A stretch of 64,000 nucleotides of DNA from Ceriagrion tenellum (Eukaryota; Arthropoda; Insecta; Odonata; Coenagrionidae). Positions 1 to 10,736 of the stretch are shown piece after piece (the first letter of the stretch is position 1; every line of letters begins with the position of its first letter). A model generated the notes under the pieces. It worked only from the letters and a program-made list of their open reading frames with translations. It searched no databases and had not been told where the DNA came from. The position numbers and the translations under genes were made by a program. The stretch spans positions 117,449,117 to 117,513,116 of the forward strand of contig OY720639.1 of NCBI GenBank assembly GCA_963169105.1, given 5' to 3'.

Positions 1-744
1 GAAATTATGCGGGCGGCCAACATTCTTCATGGGTTTAATGTTATGTTAATATTTAAAAAAGGAACTCACTGTATTTTAAAAATTAATCAGAGTTGGATAG
101 GAAGTTTGCAGCTTCTCATCTAAAAATAAGATTTTTAACACTTGGGGAGGATTTTATGTATCGAAACTCGATGACAATATTTATATTACTTCTTATACTT
201 AACATAAATGCTGATTAAGGTGTGATGTGGTGGAGCCGTTCAATAATAAGCGGAATCAATGGATAAGTGGAAGCGTTTATCTTCCATCATTACTTTAAGT
301 CAAAGCCAAGAAGAATTAAAATAGCTGTCTTCGTTTTGTATATGATTCTCACCAATGTTGTATCACGAGAAACTTTTTGATTCAAGGTAAAAATTTGACG
401 CAAATGATGGGAGTAATATGAATTGAAGGATAGCTTACTTTATCTCTCCAAATTTTCGGAATATTTGGGATAATTCATTCATTGGTCTATTCATTGGACT
501 GTCATTTTGAAGCTTTCAATTAGGATGAAATCCTATGTTCTCAAAGTTAACTTTTTCTTAGACTTTGTTAGTTGCATCTTTTTTTTCTACATCAGCCCAG
601 CAACAAAATATATTCCATTCTGTACCTATCCGAGATCATTCTGGAGAAATTATGCTAGATTGTCTCAGCCTGCACCAACAGGTCCGGCCACTGGGGTAAA
701 TTGCTCCATTTAGGACGAATTTCTATCAGACGAGTAAGGCTAAT
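1..744. other. AT-rich DNA, no feature recognised
   Basis: No gene, RNA or repeat signal was recognised here. A 68-codon open frame at 507-713 has no family features and lies just before the LINE fragment; I take it as a chance frame. Confidence 0.5.
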
Positions 745-1926
745 CTATTTTGTTGAGAGAACGTACTTTACCATCCTTGATTTTAAGAAGGTATTCGACA
801 AGGTTTCTCACATAAAACTCATTTATGAATTGTATTCATGCGGAGTTAATAAAAAAATAGTGAACTGGATAAGGGACTCTCTCAGTGATTGAAGATAAAA
901 AGTAGTTGTTAATGGTTTTTACTCTGATATGTTGGAAGTAACATTCGGTGTTTCTCAAGGAAGCGTGAGTGGCCCTCTTTTATTCATTATTTATATTATT
1001 GACCTAAGTTCTCGAATTAGTAGTAAAATAAGATTATTTGCAGACGATACAGCAATCTACCGTGAAATAAGCGAAGACGCAGACTTTGAAGTTCTGTCAT
1101 CTGACCTTAATAACGTTCATTCGTGGTGCCAGGAGTGGGGTTTAGAAATAAATATTAGCAAATGCACCACAGTTCACTTCCTGCGAAAGTCATCACACAA
1201 AAGCCATACCTATACCGTTGGTGAAGTAGATATAAAATCTTCAAATACAGTAAAATATTTTGGAATTACCTTAACTTCTGATATATCTTGGGGAACACAC
1301 ATACAAAACAGATGCCGCACAGCATTAAAGAAACTAGGTTTTTTTTAGCGTAAAATAGGAAGGTCCTCGGATGAAAAAGTAAAAGAGAGATGTGGCTTCG
1401 CTTTGGTTAGGCCACACCTCGAATACACCGCGAGCATTTGGGACCCTGGTCATGAAGATTCAACCAAAAAAAGTAATAAAATACAAAGAAAAGCAGCACG
1501 CTTCGTTAAAAACTGCTACGAACGAACATATAGTGTAACACAACTGTTAGAGGGATTAAGGTGGGAGCCCCTATGGACTCGGAGGCTGCACGCTAGGCTT
1601 TGGCTGCTTGATGAATTCAGAATTGACATTTTGCAGAGCGACATAGAGAATATCATCGTGACGCCTCACTACATTTCTAGGTCTGACAGATGCGATAAAA
1701 TAAGAGAGATACTCTGCCGAACAGATAGCTACAAAAACTCGTTCTTTTCGCACACAATAAGCGACCACAATAAAAACTGAGCTCCTCCAGACACACTCTC
1801 ATAGGACATGTCACCATTTCACCTCCAAAACTTATATATCTTTACACGGCTGATGACCTACCACCCCCTGCAACACGCCCAAGCGGCAGCTCGCGGGGTA
1901 TATAGTATGCAGATGTAGATGTATCT
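745..1926 (+). pseudogene. 5'-truncated LINE (CR1/L2-like), reverse transcriptase fragment with 3' end
   Basis: This is the C-terminal half of a non-LTR retrotransposon reverse transcriptase, the enzyme that copies element RNA at a nicked chromosomal target. Visible motifs in order: LDFKKVFDKVSH near 775-810 (palm motif with first Asp), GVSQGSVSGPLLF near 947-985, LFADDTAIY near 1036-1062 (catalytic ADD intact), and the C-terminal stretch RPHLEYTASIWDP near 1408-1446. The frame is the same from 745 to 1780 but is broken by TGA at 890-892, TAA at 896-898 and TAG at 1346-1348; no frameshift is needed. After the coding end is a GC-rich 3' UTR and a terminal repeat of GATGTA units at about 1910-1926, usual for these elements. 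The endonuclease and the N-terminal RT half are absent, as expected of a 5'-truncated insertion. It is a dead copy; exact clade is inferred. Confidence 0.88.
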
Positions 1927-2499
1927 ATCAATTGAATATTCTTCTGCCATTGACATTATAGAATAGTCTTGATATATTCCATCGGTATCACAACCTTATT
2001 GAGATAGCACACTATGCTGCCTGACTACCTGGTGACTACCGCATTCCATATCTTTCAGCCATAAATCGGAGACTTATTTATTATTCATCGATTATAATAT
2101 GAAATCTATTTTCCTTGACTCATGGAAACATTTGTAATTAACCATGCTATCTTTTTATCATGTACATTACTTTTTTTTTAAATATCCTTTATAATCAATA
2201 TTTGATGAGAAATATCCTCGAAGAAAACATTTAGTTTGATCAAGTGTCAAATGAAGTAAATGAAACAATCGACCCAAAATCGGCATCATTGTTTCGAGTG
2301 ATTTTTGTGATTTCATTGCGTTTTACTGATTATTTTGGGTGAGGATGGTATGAAATTAAACTTGGGATAAAATAGAGGACATAATAATTACAAATAGAAT
2401 GCCGATGGGATTACATCATTTTATTTGAACAAATTTTAGAAGAAGAAGGAAAGGAAAGAAGAAGTAGTATTTTCAAAGAAGTAGCGTATAGGGAAAACT
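1927..2499. other. AT-rich DNA, no feature recognised
   Basis: Nothing gene-like is seen between the LINE 3' end and the next LINE relic. Confidence 0.45.
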
Positions 2500-2692
2500 A
2501 GATCAGACAGAATTAGAAATACTGATGCAAGAGAACAATTGGATGCAAAGGGTATTATTCAGTTTGTAACTTTTAAAAGAATTTGATGGATTAGTCAGGT
2601 GAAAGGAGTGAGTTACGCAAGAATACCAAAAAACTGCTGGAGAAAGGGGGAAGAGGGTAAAAGATTGAGAGGAAGGCGTTGGAAGGATAATA
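2500..2692 (+). pseudogene. LINE C-terminal relic (RTE-like endonuclease/RT tail)
   Basis: Translation of the plus strand gives the conserved C-terminal signature of RTE-like retrotransposon proteins: RIRNTDAREQL, then WISQVKG, then YARIPK, then GKRLRGRRWKD. This corresponds to the usual pattern R-W-x-GH-V-x-R-M ... RIPK ... G-x-R-x-RGRP-x-x-RWKD. One in-frame TGA precedes WISQ. No ATG-initiated frame covers it, so it is easily missed. It ends exactly where the AAT-repeat tail of the minus-strand LINE begins, so that LINE probably inserted here. Confidence 0.7.
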
Positions 2693-3985
2693 ATAATAAT
2701 AATTTTTATTCATCCAGAGACATACAATGCATGTGTAGGACAAGTCAAATACAAAGATTATAATACATAAATCACATTATTCATTCAGGTACTCGGATAC
2801 AGAGTAAAATCATTTCTCAATAAGGTAAGGTTTCTTATTTAAATCTATTAACACTAGTGACATCTTTAATCCTTTTTGGTAACTTATTATAAATTTGTAT
2901 GGCCATTGTCTTTGGTCCCTTGGAGTTAGTGTTAATGAGAGATCTCTCAACATGTAATTCTCTCTTTCTTCTTGTATCATGGAGATGATTCGAGTCATTA
3001 AGTCGAAAATTGTTGATGTTTCTTTTAACAAAAGTTAGAATGTGGAGTATATAAATACAAAGTACAGTAAGGATTTTCAATTTTTTGAAAAGGAGCTTGC
3101 AGGTTTGCCTAAAAGGGACATCTCCTACAATCCTCACAATTTTTTTTATTCTAAACAATTCAGTTAATCTGGAGGATGAACCCCACAAAATGACTCCATA
3201 GGAGACCCTGGAATAAAGGTAGCCGAAGTACATGGTAAGCGGTACTTTTTTTGCTGACAGAGAATTTTAAAACACAAAACAGAGAAAAAAAAGTTTTTTA
3301 CATAAAGGGTCAATGTGGTTACTCCAATTTAATTACGAATCAATATGAAGGTCTGAATTTTAGGTTATTAGCCGGCATGAAAACATGATCTTCATGTGTT
3401 AGGTGTATATTCTCGTTACATTGGTCTTTATTCCCAGATACCATGATCTGAGTTTTATCTTGGTTCAATCTTTGTTTATTTTGTAAGCACCAATCTACTA
3501 CTCTCAAAATTACTACTTCACTTGCAGATATGAGGTTAGTGACATTTATTCTGGATAGTAGGACATTTATATCATCTGCATACATAATCATGCATGTCTT
3601 CTTGGAATTAAGTACTTTGGGTAAATCAATGATGAAGATTAAAAAAGAATTGGCCCAAGGATCGAACCATGAGGAACACCACGTGTAACTGGTAAGGTAT
3701 TGGGCTTATAATTACCTTTGCTATTACCTGTCATGACAATCTGTGATCTATTTGTTAGGTAGGTTTCCAACCACTGAATAGCTTTGCCCCTTATGCCTAG
3801 TCCTAAACATTTTCTGAGAAGAATTTTATGATTGACCACATCAAATGCCTTGCTCAGATCGAAAAATAGCCCAAGAGCATGAAGGGAATAATGATATTGA
3901 GATGAAACGATACTCTTTAAGACACAATGAAACAAGAGATTTGGAATTATAGATCCTATTGAAGACGCTTCATCAACACCTAGAT
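2688..3985 (-). pseudogene. 5'-truncated LINE with reverse transcriptase motifs and (ATT)n tail
   Basis: Minus-strand reverse transcriptase fragment of a non-LTR retrotransposon. In order from the 5' side: FFDLSKAFDVVNHKI near 3840-3880, RGVPHGSILGPILF near 3640-3680, MYADDINVLL near 3560-3590 (catalytic YADD intact), and a C-terminal region with YGVILWGSS near 3180-3205 and the K-IYNKLPKRIK motif near 2865-2900. The three blocks lie in different frames; one shift falls in the run of T next to the YADD block around 3600-3640. On the minus strand the element ends in a GGATGAATAAAAA stretch followed by an ATT repeat (2692-2710 on plus), the usual 3' tail. The copy is inactive. CR1/Jockey-group membership is inferred from the motif wording. 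Confidence 0.87.
2692..2712. repeat. (AAT)n microsatellite = LINE 3' tail
   Basis: About five AAT units abut the 3' end of the minus-strand LINE and are best read as its target-primed tail. Confidence 0.8.
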
Positions 3986-4260
3986 CCACATGTGTAGAGC
4001 AGGAATACGGTATGTATGAATGAAATGTTGGCTAAATCCGACGCCGTGGCGTGACGGCTCAATCCGAAGGCCATTACAAGAATTCTTGGGATAGGGTGTC
4101 CGCCGGCTCCCTTTACGGGTGGACGTAGTGTGGTCTGTCGGAGTTCGCCATCGGATCGGGACCCTACCGGACCAATGACGGTCAAATCGGACCAATTGTG
4201 ATCCAAATGTGAGACCCTTCACCTCAGAAGTCCCCGCCCACCCAGTGATAGGAAGCAGTT
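3986..4260. other. GC-rich block of unknown origin beside a LINE
   Basis: The composition changes sharply against the AT-rich flanks. It contains short palindrome-rich stretches such as CGCCGTGGCGTGACGGC. Minus-strand open frames of 77 and 80 codons overlap it in different frames and match nothing I know. It may be the end of another mobile element; no family is assigned. Confidence 0.35.
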
Positions 4261-5040
4261 TGATTCACGTATTTCTCAGCCAAAATAAACAAATTGAGTG
4301 GGAAATGTAATAAATGTTACACTTTAAAAGTTATTTCTCTTGCCAGCTAGCAGAAACATCACCATATACTTTAGATGGAGATGAAAATTAACTAATTTAT
4401 ATTACATAAAGAGAAACACAATATATTGCCTCTAGGGTGGAGATATAAGGTTTGGATATTTATAAGTACCCAAAAGAGAATTTGATGCTTATGTAAGTGC
4501 TCGAATTTAGGATGACAGTAATTAAATAAGTGAGCTATGCGCACTCAAAACGATTCTTCATGGATACTTCTCTCAATCAATTCTTCTCTAAAGTAAGAGC
4601 CAACATGACTGCAGTATTCCAGCAAGCCTCACATAAAAGTTCATTTAAACAGAGAAGTTTCGTGTTTTGTTTCGTGTTTTCATATTTTTTTGTGAAATAA
4701 ATCATTTAAAATAAATTACAATGAAGTAAATAACGTGCATATGATAAATACGTGAATATTCATAATTCATCTACGCTCATTTGCATAATTATGCTGATTC
4801 AGATCTCAGATGAAGTTATACATTCGTTATGAGTCGAGAAGGATCCATAATGCAGCCATTCACCTTATTACAAAACAGGTAACTTTTTACAGTCTGATCT
4901 AATGGATTCCTAATTATGTGTGGAGCAATGCGTGGGTAAATTTCGTAAGGTTGGCAACGCCGATAGTCACCCTCTCTAGGTAGTCGCATTACCTTCCCCA
5001 CTCCCCATTCCATTTCTTTATCAAGTCCCAGTGTATCGAA
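4261..5040. other. AT-rich DNA, no feature recognised
   Basis: No gene, repeat boundary or RNA was recognised. Confidence 0.45.
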
Positions 5041-5570
5041 CAAAACTCCATCTTCTCCGGGATCTCATTCGAGCAACTCTCCCCTCCACGACTCCTTCCA
5101 AGAAAGCACCTCTTTCCACCCTACCCTCCATCCCTCCATTCTTTCCCCCAAAAGTTAATTACAAAGTCTCTTGATTTCTTATTCTTATTAAAGGCATATA
5201 TTCAACGGTCTCCCTACCCCCACTCCCGCCTCCCCCATCTCTTACTGCTTCGCATTTCCCATCATCCCCTTCTCCGCACACTCCATCCCCCTCCCCCACA
5301 ACTCACCACCCCACCCCACCCTCCTCCCCTCCTGCCGAATTCTGTTCGAATTTCCTTTTCCACAGTCATTGTAATCATCCGAGAGTTCAGTTCTTTTCAT
5401 TTCCTCGCTTTTTTTTCCCTCAGGGCTGATCAGTAATTTTTTCCTTCGACGGAGACCCTGGAGTGGGTGAGGGGTGCCCGCCCCCCCTGTCCTCCCACCC
5501 CCTTTCACGCGCCTCCACCTCCCATCTCCAATCCAGACGGGGGGGTATTGCCTTTCACGCAAAACAATGG
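5041..5570. repeat. C/T-rich low-complexity tract
   Basis: The plus strand is strongly pyrimidine-rich (repeated CCCTCC, CCCCAC runs). Purine-strand open frames here are composition artefacts. Confidence 0.6.
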
Positions 5571-5683
5571 GAGTATTTTTTTATTTTTAGAGGGTAACGG
5601 CATGGTGCGAATTTGTTTTATCACTTTACCCGTGCGTTACACGTGACACGATTCATCATGAGCTGTGTTTCCGGGCGGGAACT

Positions 5684-6990
5684 TCCTCCCGCCCGCTTGT
5701 GGGAATTTTTTCACGGTTTACAGTTGTGAGATCCCGAGAGTTTGGTTGGGAAATCGGGAAATTTTGCTCCTCGAACTCGATATCAATGATGTTTTTAACA
5801 TTTTTGTACTTTTAAGCCCATATCCATGATAAAATATAACACAACAATAGTAATATCCACACTTTAAAAGCCCATTTATTTCAAGCTTTAAGCCCATTCC
5901 TGACATTTAATCTTGCTGCATGATTACTCTTAAGCCTAAACCTGAGCTAGGTTTGAGCTTGATCTATCTTTTGAGCTTGTATATTATTTCCTCCCGCCCG
6001 CTTGTGGGAATTTTTTTACGGTTTACAGTTGTGAGATCCCGAGAGTTTGGTTGGGAAATCGGGAAACTTTGCTCCTCGAAATCGATATCAATGACGTTTT
6101 TAACATTTTTGTACTTTTAAGCCCATTCCTGACATTTAATCTTGCTGCATGATTACTCTTAAGCCTGAACCCGAGCTAGGTTTGAGGTTGATCTATCTTT
6201 TGAGCTTGATATTATTTCCTCTCGCCCGCTTGTGGGAATTTTTTTACGGTTTACAGTTGTGAGATCCCGAGAGTTTGGTTGGGAAATCGGGAAATTTTGC
6301 TCCTCGAACTCGATATCAATGATGTTTTTAACATTTTTGTACTTTTAAGCCCATATCCATGATAAAATATAACACAACAATAGTAATATCCACACTTTAA
6401 AAGCCCATTTATTTCAAGCTTTAAGCCCATTCCTGACATTTAATCTTGCTGCATGATTACTCTTAAGCCTAAACCTGAGCTAGGTTTGAGCTTGATCTAT
6501 CTTTTGAGCTTGTATATTATTTCCTCCCGCCCGCTTGTGGGAATTTTTTTACGGTTTACAGTTGTGAGATCCCGAGAGTTTGGTTGGGAAATCGGGAAAC
6601 TTTGCTCCTCGAAATCGATATCAATGACGTTTTTAACATTTTTGTACTTTTAAGCCCATTCCTGACATTTAATCTTGCTGCATGATTACTCTTAAGCCTG
6701 AACCCGAGCTAGGTTTGAGGTTGATCTATCTTTTGAGCTTGATATTATTTCCTCTCGCCCGCTTGTGGGAATTTTTTTACGGTTTACAGTTGTGAGATCC
6801 CGAGAGTTTGGTTGGGAAATCGGGAAATTTTGCTCCTCGAACTCGATATCAATTACATTTTTAACATTTTACTAGTTTAAAGCCCATTTCTGACATTAAA
6901 TCTTACTGCATAATTACTCTTATAAGCCTGAACCCAAGCTAGGCTTGAGCTTGATCTATCATTGTATTGGGTTGTTTGATTGTATATTAT
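5684..6990 (+). repeat. Nested tandem repeat with 533-bp higher-order unit
   Basis: Five tandem monomers begin with TCCTCCCGCCCGCTTGTGGG or a close variant. The shared word CAGTTGTGAGATCCCGAGAG starts at 5721, 6026, 6254, 6559 and 6787, so spacings are 305, 228, 305 and 228 bp. The long monomer differs from the short one by an extra 77 bp that begins and ends at the short word AAGCCCA. The two 533-bp dimers are almost identical: frames at 5718 and 6251, and at 5920 and 6453, give the same translations. The fifth monomer is clearly diverged and lacks the 77 bp. The identical 62- and 66-codon frames follow from the repeat and are not genes. Confidence 0.93.
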
Positions 6991-8170
6991 TTCAAGCTTA
7001 TTTTTCCATTAAATGAGTTACAAAGGTCTTCACCACCTACACTGATCTAAATTTCCGTTTTGGAATGCTGCTGTCGCGTATAGCCTAATATTGGAGCTAC
7101 TTTATTAAATGATCACCTGTCATGTTATAAGAACTCAAATTTGAGGTGTTTTGACCCAAGCGATTAAGAAGCTCATACGCTTCTATATATTTAGAAAACA
7201 TAAATAATAAGGGGATCCAAGACTACTCTTCCAGAGCCAAAGTGGTGCTTTGGCTCTTTGGAGTCCAAGGAAAGCAGAGTGAAATTCAAATCAGTCCTTA
7301 CTCAGAAACTTCAGACCCGCTATGTTATATTTTGCGTCAAAAATTAAATATGTATCTTTATTTTTACGATTCTTGTCCTAAATATAAGCCTTTCCGTCCC
7401 TCTACAAGACTGCGCTCAGGCTTAGGTTATTTTCACCCTTACTAGAGCCTTCTCGTGAATTATCAATTGTTGTATCATTGAATCAATAAAAATGCATGAA
7501 TTAAATGAAAAAGTTGATACCCGGAATTCTTCGAAATATTATTTCTCAGTCCCAATTCCTGTGAGTTCCCAAATGTTGGGATTTTTTTAACCTTGTCTGG
7601 AGACCAGCACACCACACTCGTAGTAATTTGTAATGGTGGGTTTCTTTAATAGAGGCAGAGTTTATTATATACATTCTCTCTATCCTTCACCACAATTTTT
7701 ATTAAGGGAGAATTTGAAAATATTGCTGATCTGTTCCACCAACCTGACCTATTTCCAGTGTTATGCAAAGCGATTCTACACCATTTTGGCCTATCCTTTC
7801 CATTTAAAATGGCATCGTAAGATTTTCCTTCTCCTTCCTCTCTTACTTGAGGTGCAAAATGTTTTAGGCCTGAGTATAGATTTTCTTTGTGACGAGTGCA
7901 TATCCTCGCAATTTTTTTAGTGTTGTTACTTGAGATATGGAGAACAATGAAAGTTAGATCTGTGTTCCAGTGAAGCTTCTATTTACCGTCTTCTAATGTA
8001 AAACAATTGGCGGTGAGATCATTAATACCACCAGTGGACCTTTTGATATTGAGAACATATTTTCGAATATACAGGATACCTTCAATGGTGATGAGTTTAC
8101 TCTGAATAGAATATTGGAAGCTAGAAACGAAAGCCTGGAATTAACGAACAATATCCTGATAGACATATTG
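6991..8170. other. AT-rich DNA, no feature recognised
   Basis: Open frames at 7242-7445 and 7633-7920 show no family motif or convincing splice context. I see nothing supportable. Confidence 0.4.
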
Positions 8171-8270
8171 GGAGCGCGCTCTTGTATAGAAGTGAAACTT
8201 GGGCAATATCTGCAAAAGATCAGAGAAAATTGGAAGCAATGGAAATGCGTTTTTAAAGAGCGATTAACAT
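8171..8270 (+). pseudogene. Small LINE C-terminal relic
   Basis: Plus-strand translation includes ALLYRSETWAIS followed by KDQRKLEAMEMR, matching the conserved LLYGSETW ... QR-x-LEA-x-EMR region near the C-terminus of RTE-like retrotransposon proteins. The similarity fades on both sides. Only about 30 codons survive. Confidence 0.65.
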
Positions 8271-9744
8271 CTATCCGATGGAGAAACTCATGCAAAACTT
8301 TATGGGGAAAAGAAGCTTAATGGCAACACAAATGTGGATGAGATAAACTTTAGAGACGCATTCTTACTCATAAATCCAATCGCATGAACTCTTAAAAATA
8401 GCACTGAATGGAAAGTGAAATAAACGGGGAGAATAATTATTGATGATTCCTTCAGAAAAGTGTTTTCGAATTCCTCCCAAAGTTACCCGATGTAATATTC
8501 TCAACAGACTTGTGGTAAAAAAACATACCATTCATTTATTTCAACATCATCAAGTCATATAAAATGTTAACTTTATATTATTTGTTTAAATTATCTAATT
8601 TTAATGACGAAAGGCATTAATTTCACATACAAAGAAAGAAAGAGATGATCACTAGCTAATCAGTTTCTGATGGATTTTTATTCTGTTTGTAATGTATTTT
8701 AGAATTTTATAATGTATATATTTGTATTTAAATACATTCCACGAAAGTATTTTTTCTTAATGCATCCTGCAAAAGTACTCATATTTCAAATAAACAAATG
8801 TACTTTTTATTCTATATGAAAATGATTTACTAACTTGCATGCAAGAAGACATGTTATAGCAACTTATAACACGTGATCGCATGTGCAGTTGAAAATGAAT
8901 GATAAACTTGATATTATTTACAAATGGTTAGCTTTTAATAAATTATGAATTAAATTAAATTATCACTAAATGTTGATTACACCATGCACATAAATTTTGG
9001 GAGCTACTGTAATAGTATACCAGAAAATTTTGTGACTCGAACAATTAGTAAACAACTAAAAAGAGTCGAAAATTTGAAACATTTAGATATAATGTTTTAT
9101 TGCGCAATGGGTTGGGAGAAACATTGAATATTTGAGAAGGAAAACAAAAAATTTATATTTTTTTTGGAAAATGTCTAAATTAATGATTGGTGATACTCTC
9201 AGGATGTTATCCTATGTTTTTTTCATATCATTATAAGACATGAAAATGTAGCTTAGGATGGTGTTTACTTCAATAATTTGAAATTATCTCAAAAATTACA
9301 AAATCGATGACTTAAAATTGATAACAAAAATCACTTTGTAATTTACAAAATCTACTGAATCTTCAACATATATTTGCTTTGGAATCTCTAAAATTTTACT
9401 TTAACATTTTTAAATATAAATTTGTAAATTAGAACAAAATTCCCAGAAACAAAATTGTCATTTTTTCGAAAAGGTATTAATCAATTAGTAGTAAGATAAA
9501 GCTGTTATATTATTCAATAGCCTGCCAAATAGACTGAAGATAATAAATAAAATAAATATTAGGAAATGGGAATTAAAACTTTGGATGCAATCAAATGTAT
9601 AGTACAACGTTATCGCATTAGTATACTATTGTTAATCACTAAATTAAATCAATATAAATTTTTATATTGGAAGTTACTTAACTTTATATCTTTATATTTA
9701 TTTATCTAAGTTTTATTCAATTTAATATAATATTTAATTATAGA
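8271..9744. other. Very AT-rich DNA, no feature recognised
   Basis: About 1.5 kb of A/T-dominated sequence with no frame over 60 codons and no repeat boundary that I can place. Confidence 0.5.
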
Positions 9745-9882
9745 TGTAAGTTAATATTAAGTATCCAGACCTATGAAGGGGTAACTTTATTTACCTCTGT
9801 AGGGTTTACTATATTTCTATACAATATATTTGTGTACTTTATAAATTTTTCTGATGAAATAAATAAATAAATATAATTTTGA
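9745..9882 (+). mobile_element. LINE-type 3' UTR remnant with AATAAA and (AAAT)n tail
   Basis: The stretch ends in CTGATGAAATAAATAAATAA, a polyadenylation-type signal merging into an AAAT repeat, preceded by a T-rich 3' UTR-like sequence of the kind seen at ends of insect Jockey/CR1-group elements. No coding part is visible. Assignment rests on the tail form only. Confidence 0.45.
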
Positions 9883-10140
9883 GAGTATATTGCTCAGCCC
9901 TGGTTGAAGTCAAAGCATTATAACTGCGTCTATCGTCTAAAATGCTAGTTTCTGCCCCAGTCCTTTAGTTGTATCCCACTTGAACTGCTTTGCGCCGGTG
10001 TGTAGGACCCTTGGTTGTTCTGAAAAAGTGTCAAGCATCAATTTGTTCGTGATATTTGATTTAAAACTAACATAGAGGTAGGAATCGCTATATTACCATG
10101 TTTGGTGGGGAGGTTATCCTCATTCAATGTAACTGAAGAC

Positions 10141-10300
10141 TTCGTTTGCCTTAATTCATGAAGTGGCACCCGACTCGATGGTGAGCCCCGTTTTCAAAAT
10201 GCGATCGTCATTTCTTTTTTCCCGCCTCCGATAGAGTGCAGCCTGGAAGCACAACATGGCTGCGCCCTTATATCGGCCACAGATTAAAAACAAGTAGAAA
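10141..10300 (+). promoter_or_regulatory. Candidate promoter / 5' non-coding exon
   Basis: A GC-richer island in AT-rich DNA holds CAACATGGCTGC, which resembles YY1/Pleiohomeotic sites found just downstream of many transcription starts, and a possible donor ATG|GTGAGC near 10178. It lies about 250 bp upstream of the candidate coding exon on the same strand. The short frame from the ATGGCTGC start is only 13 codons, so it would be a leader frame at most. Inference; no TATA box is seen. Confidence 0.35.
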
Positions 10301-10510
10301 TAACTCATCACTCACAGCTCATTTGATGTTGCTCAATTGATTTAATACTTTAAGGTACTTTAAAACTACAGTATTATTCAATTAATAACTCAGTAGAAGT
10401 GCGTGTTCCTTTTATCTCAATTATCTAATGGTTTTCGTCTGCTAACTAGTACCTTTGATTGATGTTTTGTTATGATTTTGTTGCTTATACATTGTTTACC
10501 CTTCTTCCAG

Positions 10511-10736
10511 CTGTAAAATGGCAATGGTAGGAGGGACTTCATCTTACTATAATGTCGGTGACGCAGTGAATTCGTTATATACTGCCGATAAGTATACCTG
10601 TGATGTTAACACGATGGAGTCTGATGAAAATAAACCGTCTTTAAGAAGACTTCAACGTCCCCGAGGAGCTTTAGCTAGGCAACTTTACGACAAACTTTTA
10701 GCAGATGAACGACTAGAAGACTTCGATAAAAGCAAG
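10511..10736 (+). CDS. Candidate first coding exon of a host gene, product unknown
   Basis: This is the best candidate for a real host coding exon. A pyrimidine-rich tract ending CCCTTCTTCCAG gives a good 3' splice site at 10510. The first ATG follows seven bases later at 10518 and opens 73 codons up to a good donor, AAG|GTCAGT, at 10736/10737; the frame would run on only to a stop at 10770-10772 if unspliced. The predicted N-terminus is polar and acidic with a basic patch (PSLRRLQRPRGALARQ) and a predicted helical stretch LYDKLLADERLEDFD. No signal peptide or membrane segment is seen. Codon use and composition look coding, unlike flanking frames. I do not recognise the protein family. It would continue in exons downstream, perhaps outside this window. 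Confidence 0.55.

Noticed and set aside
5718..6653. Pairs of identical 62- and 66-codon open frames
   Set aside because: They are identical only because the DNA is a tandem repeat; frames exist on both strands and contain no family features.
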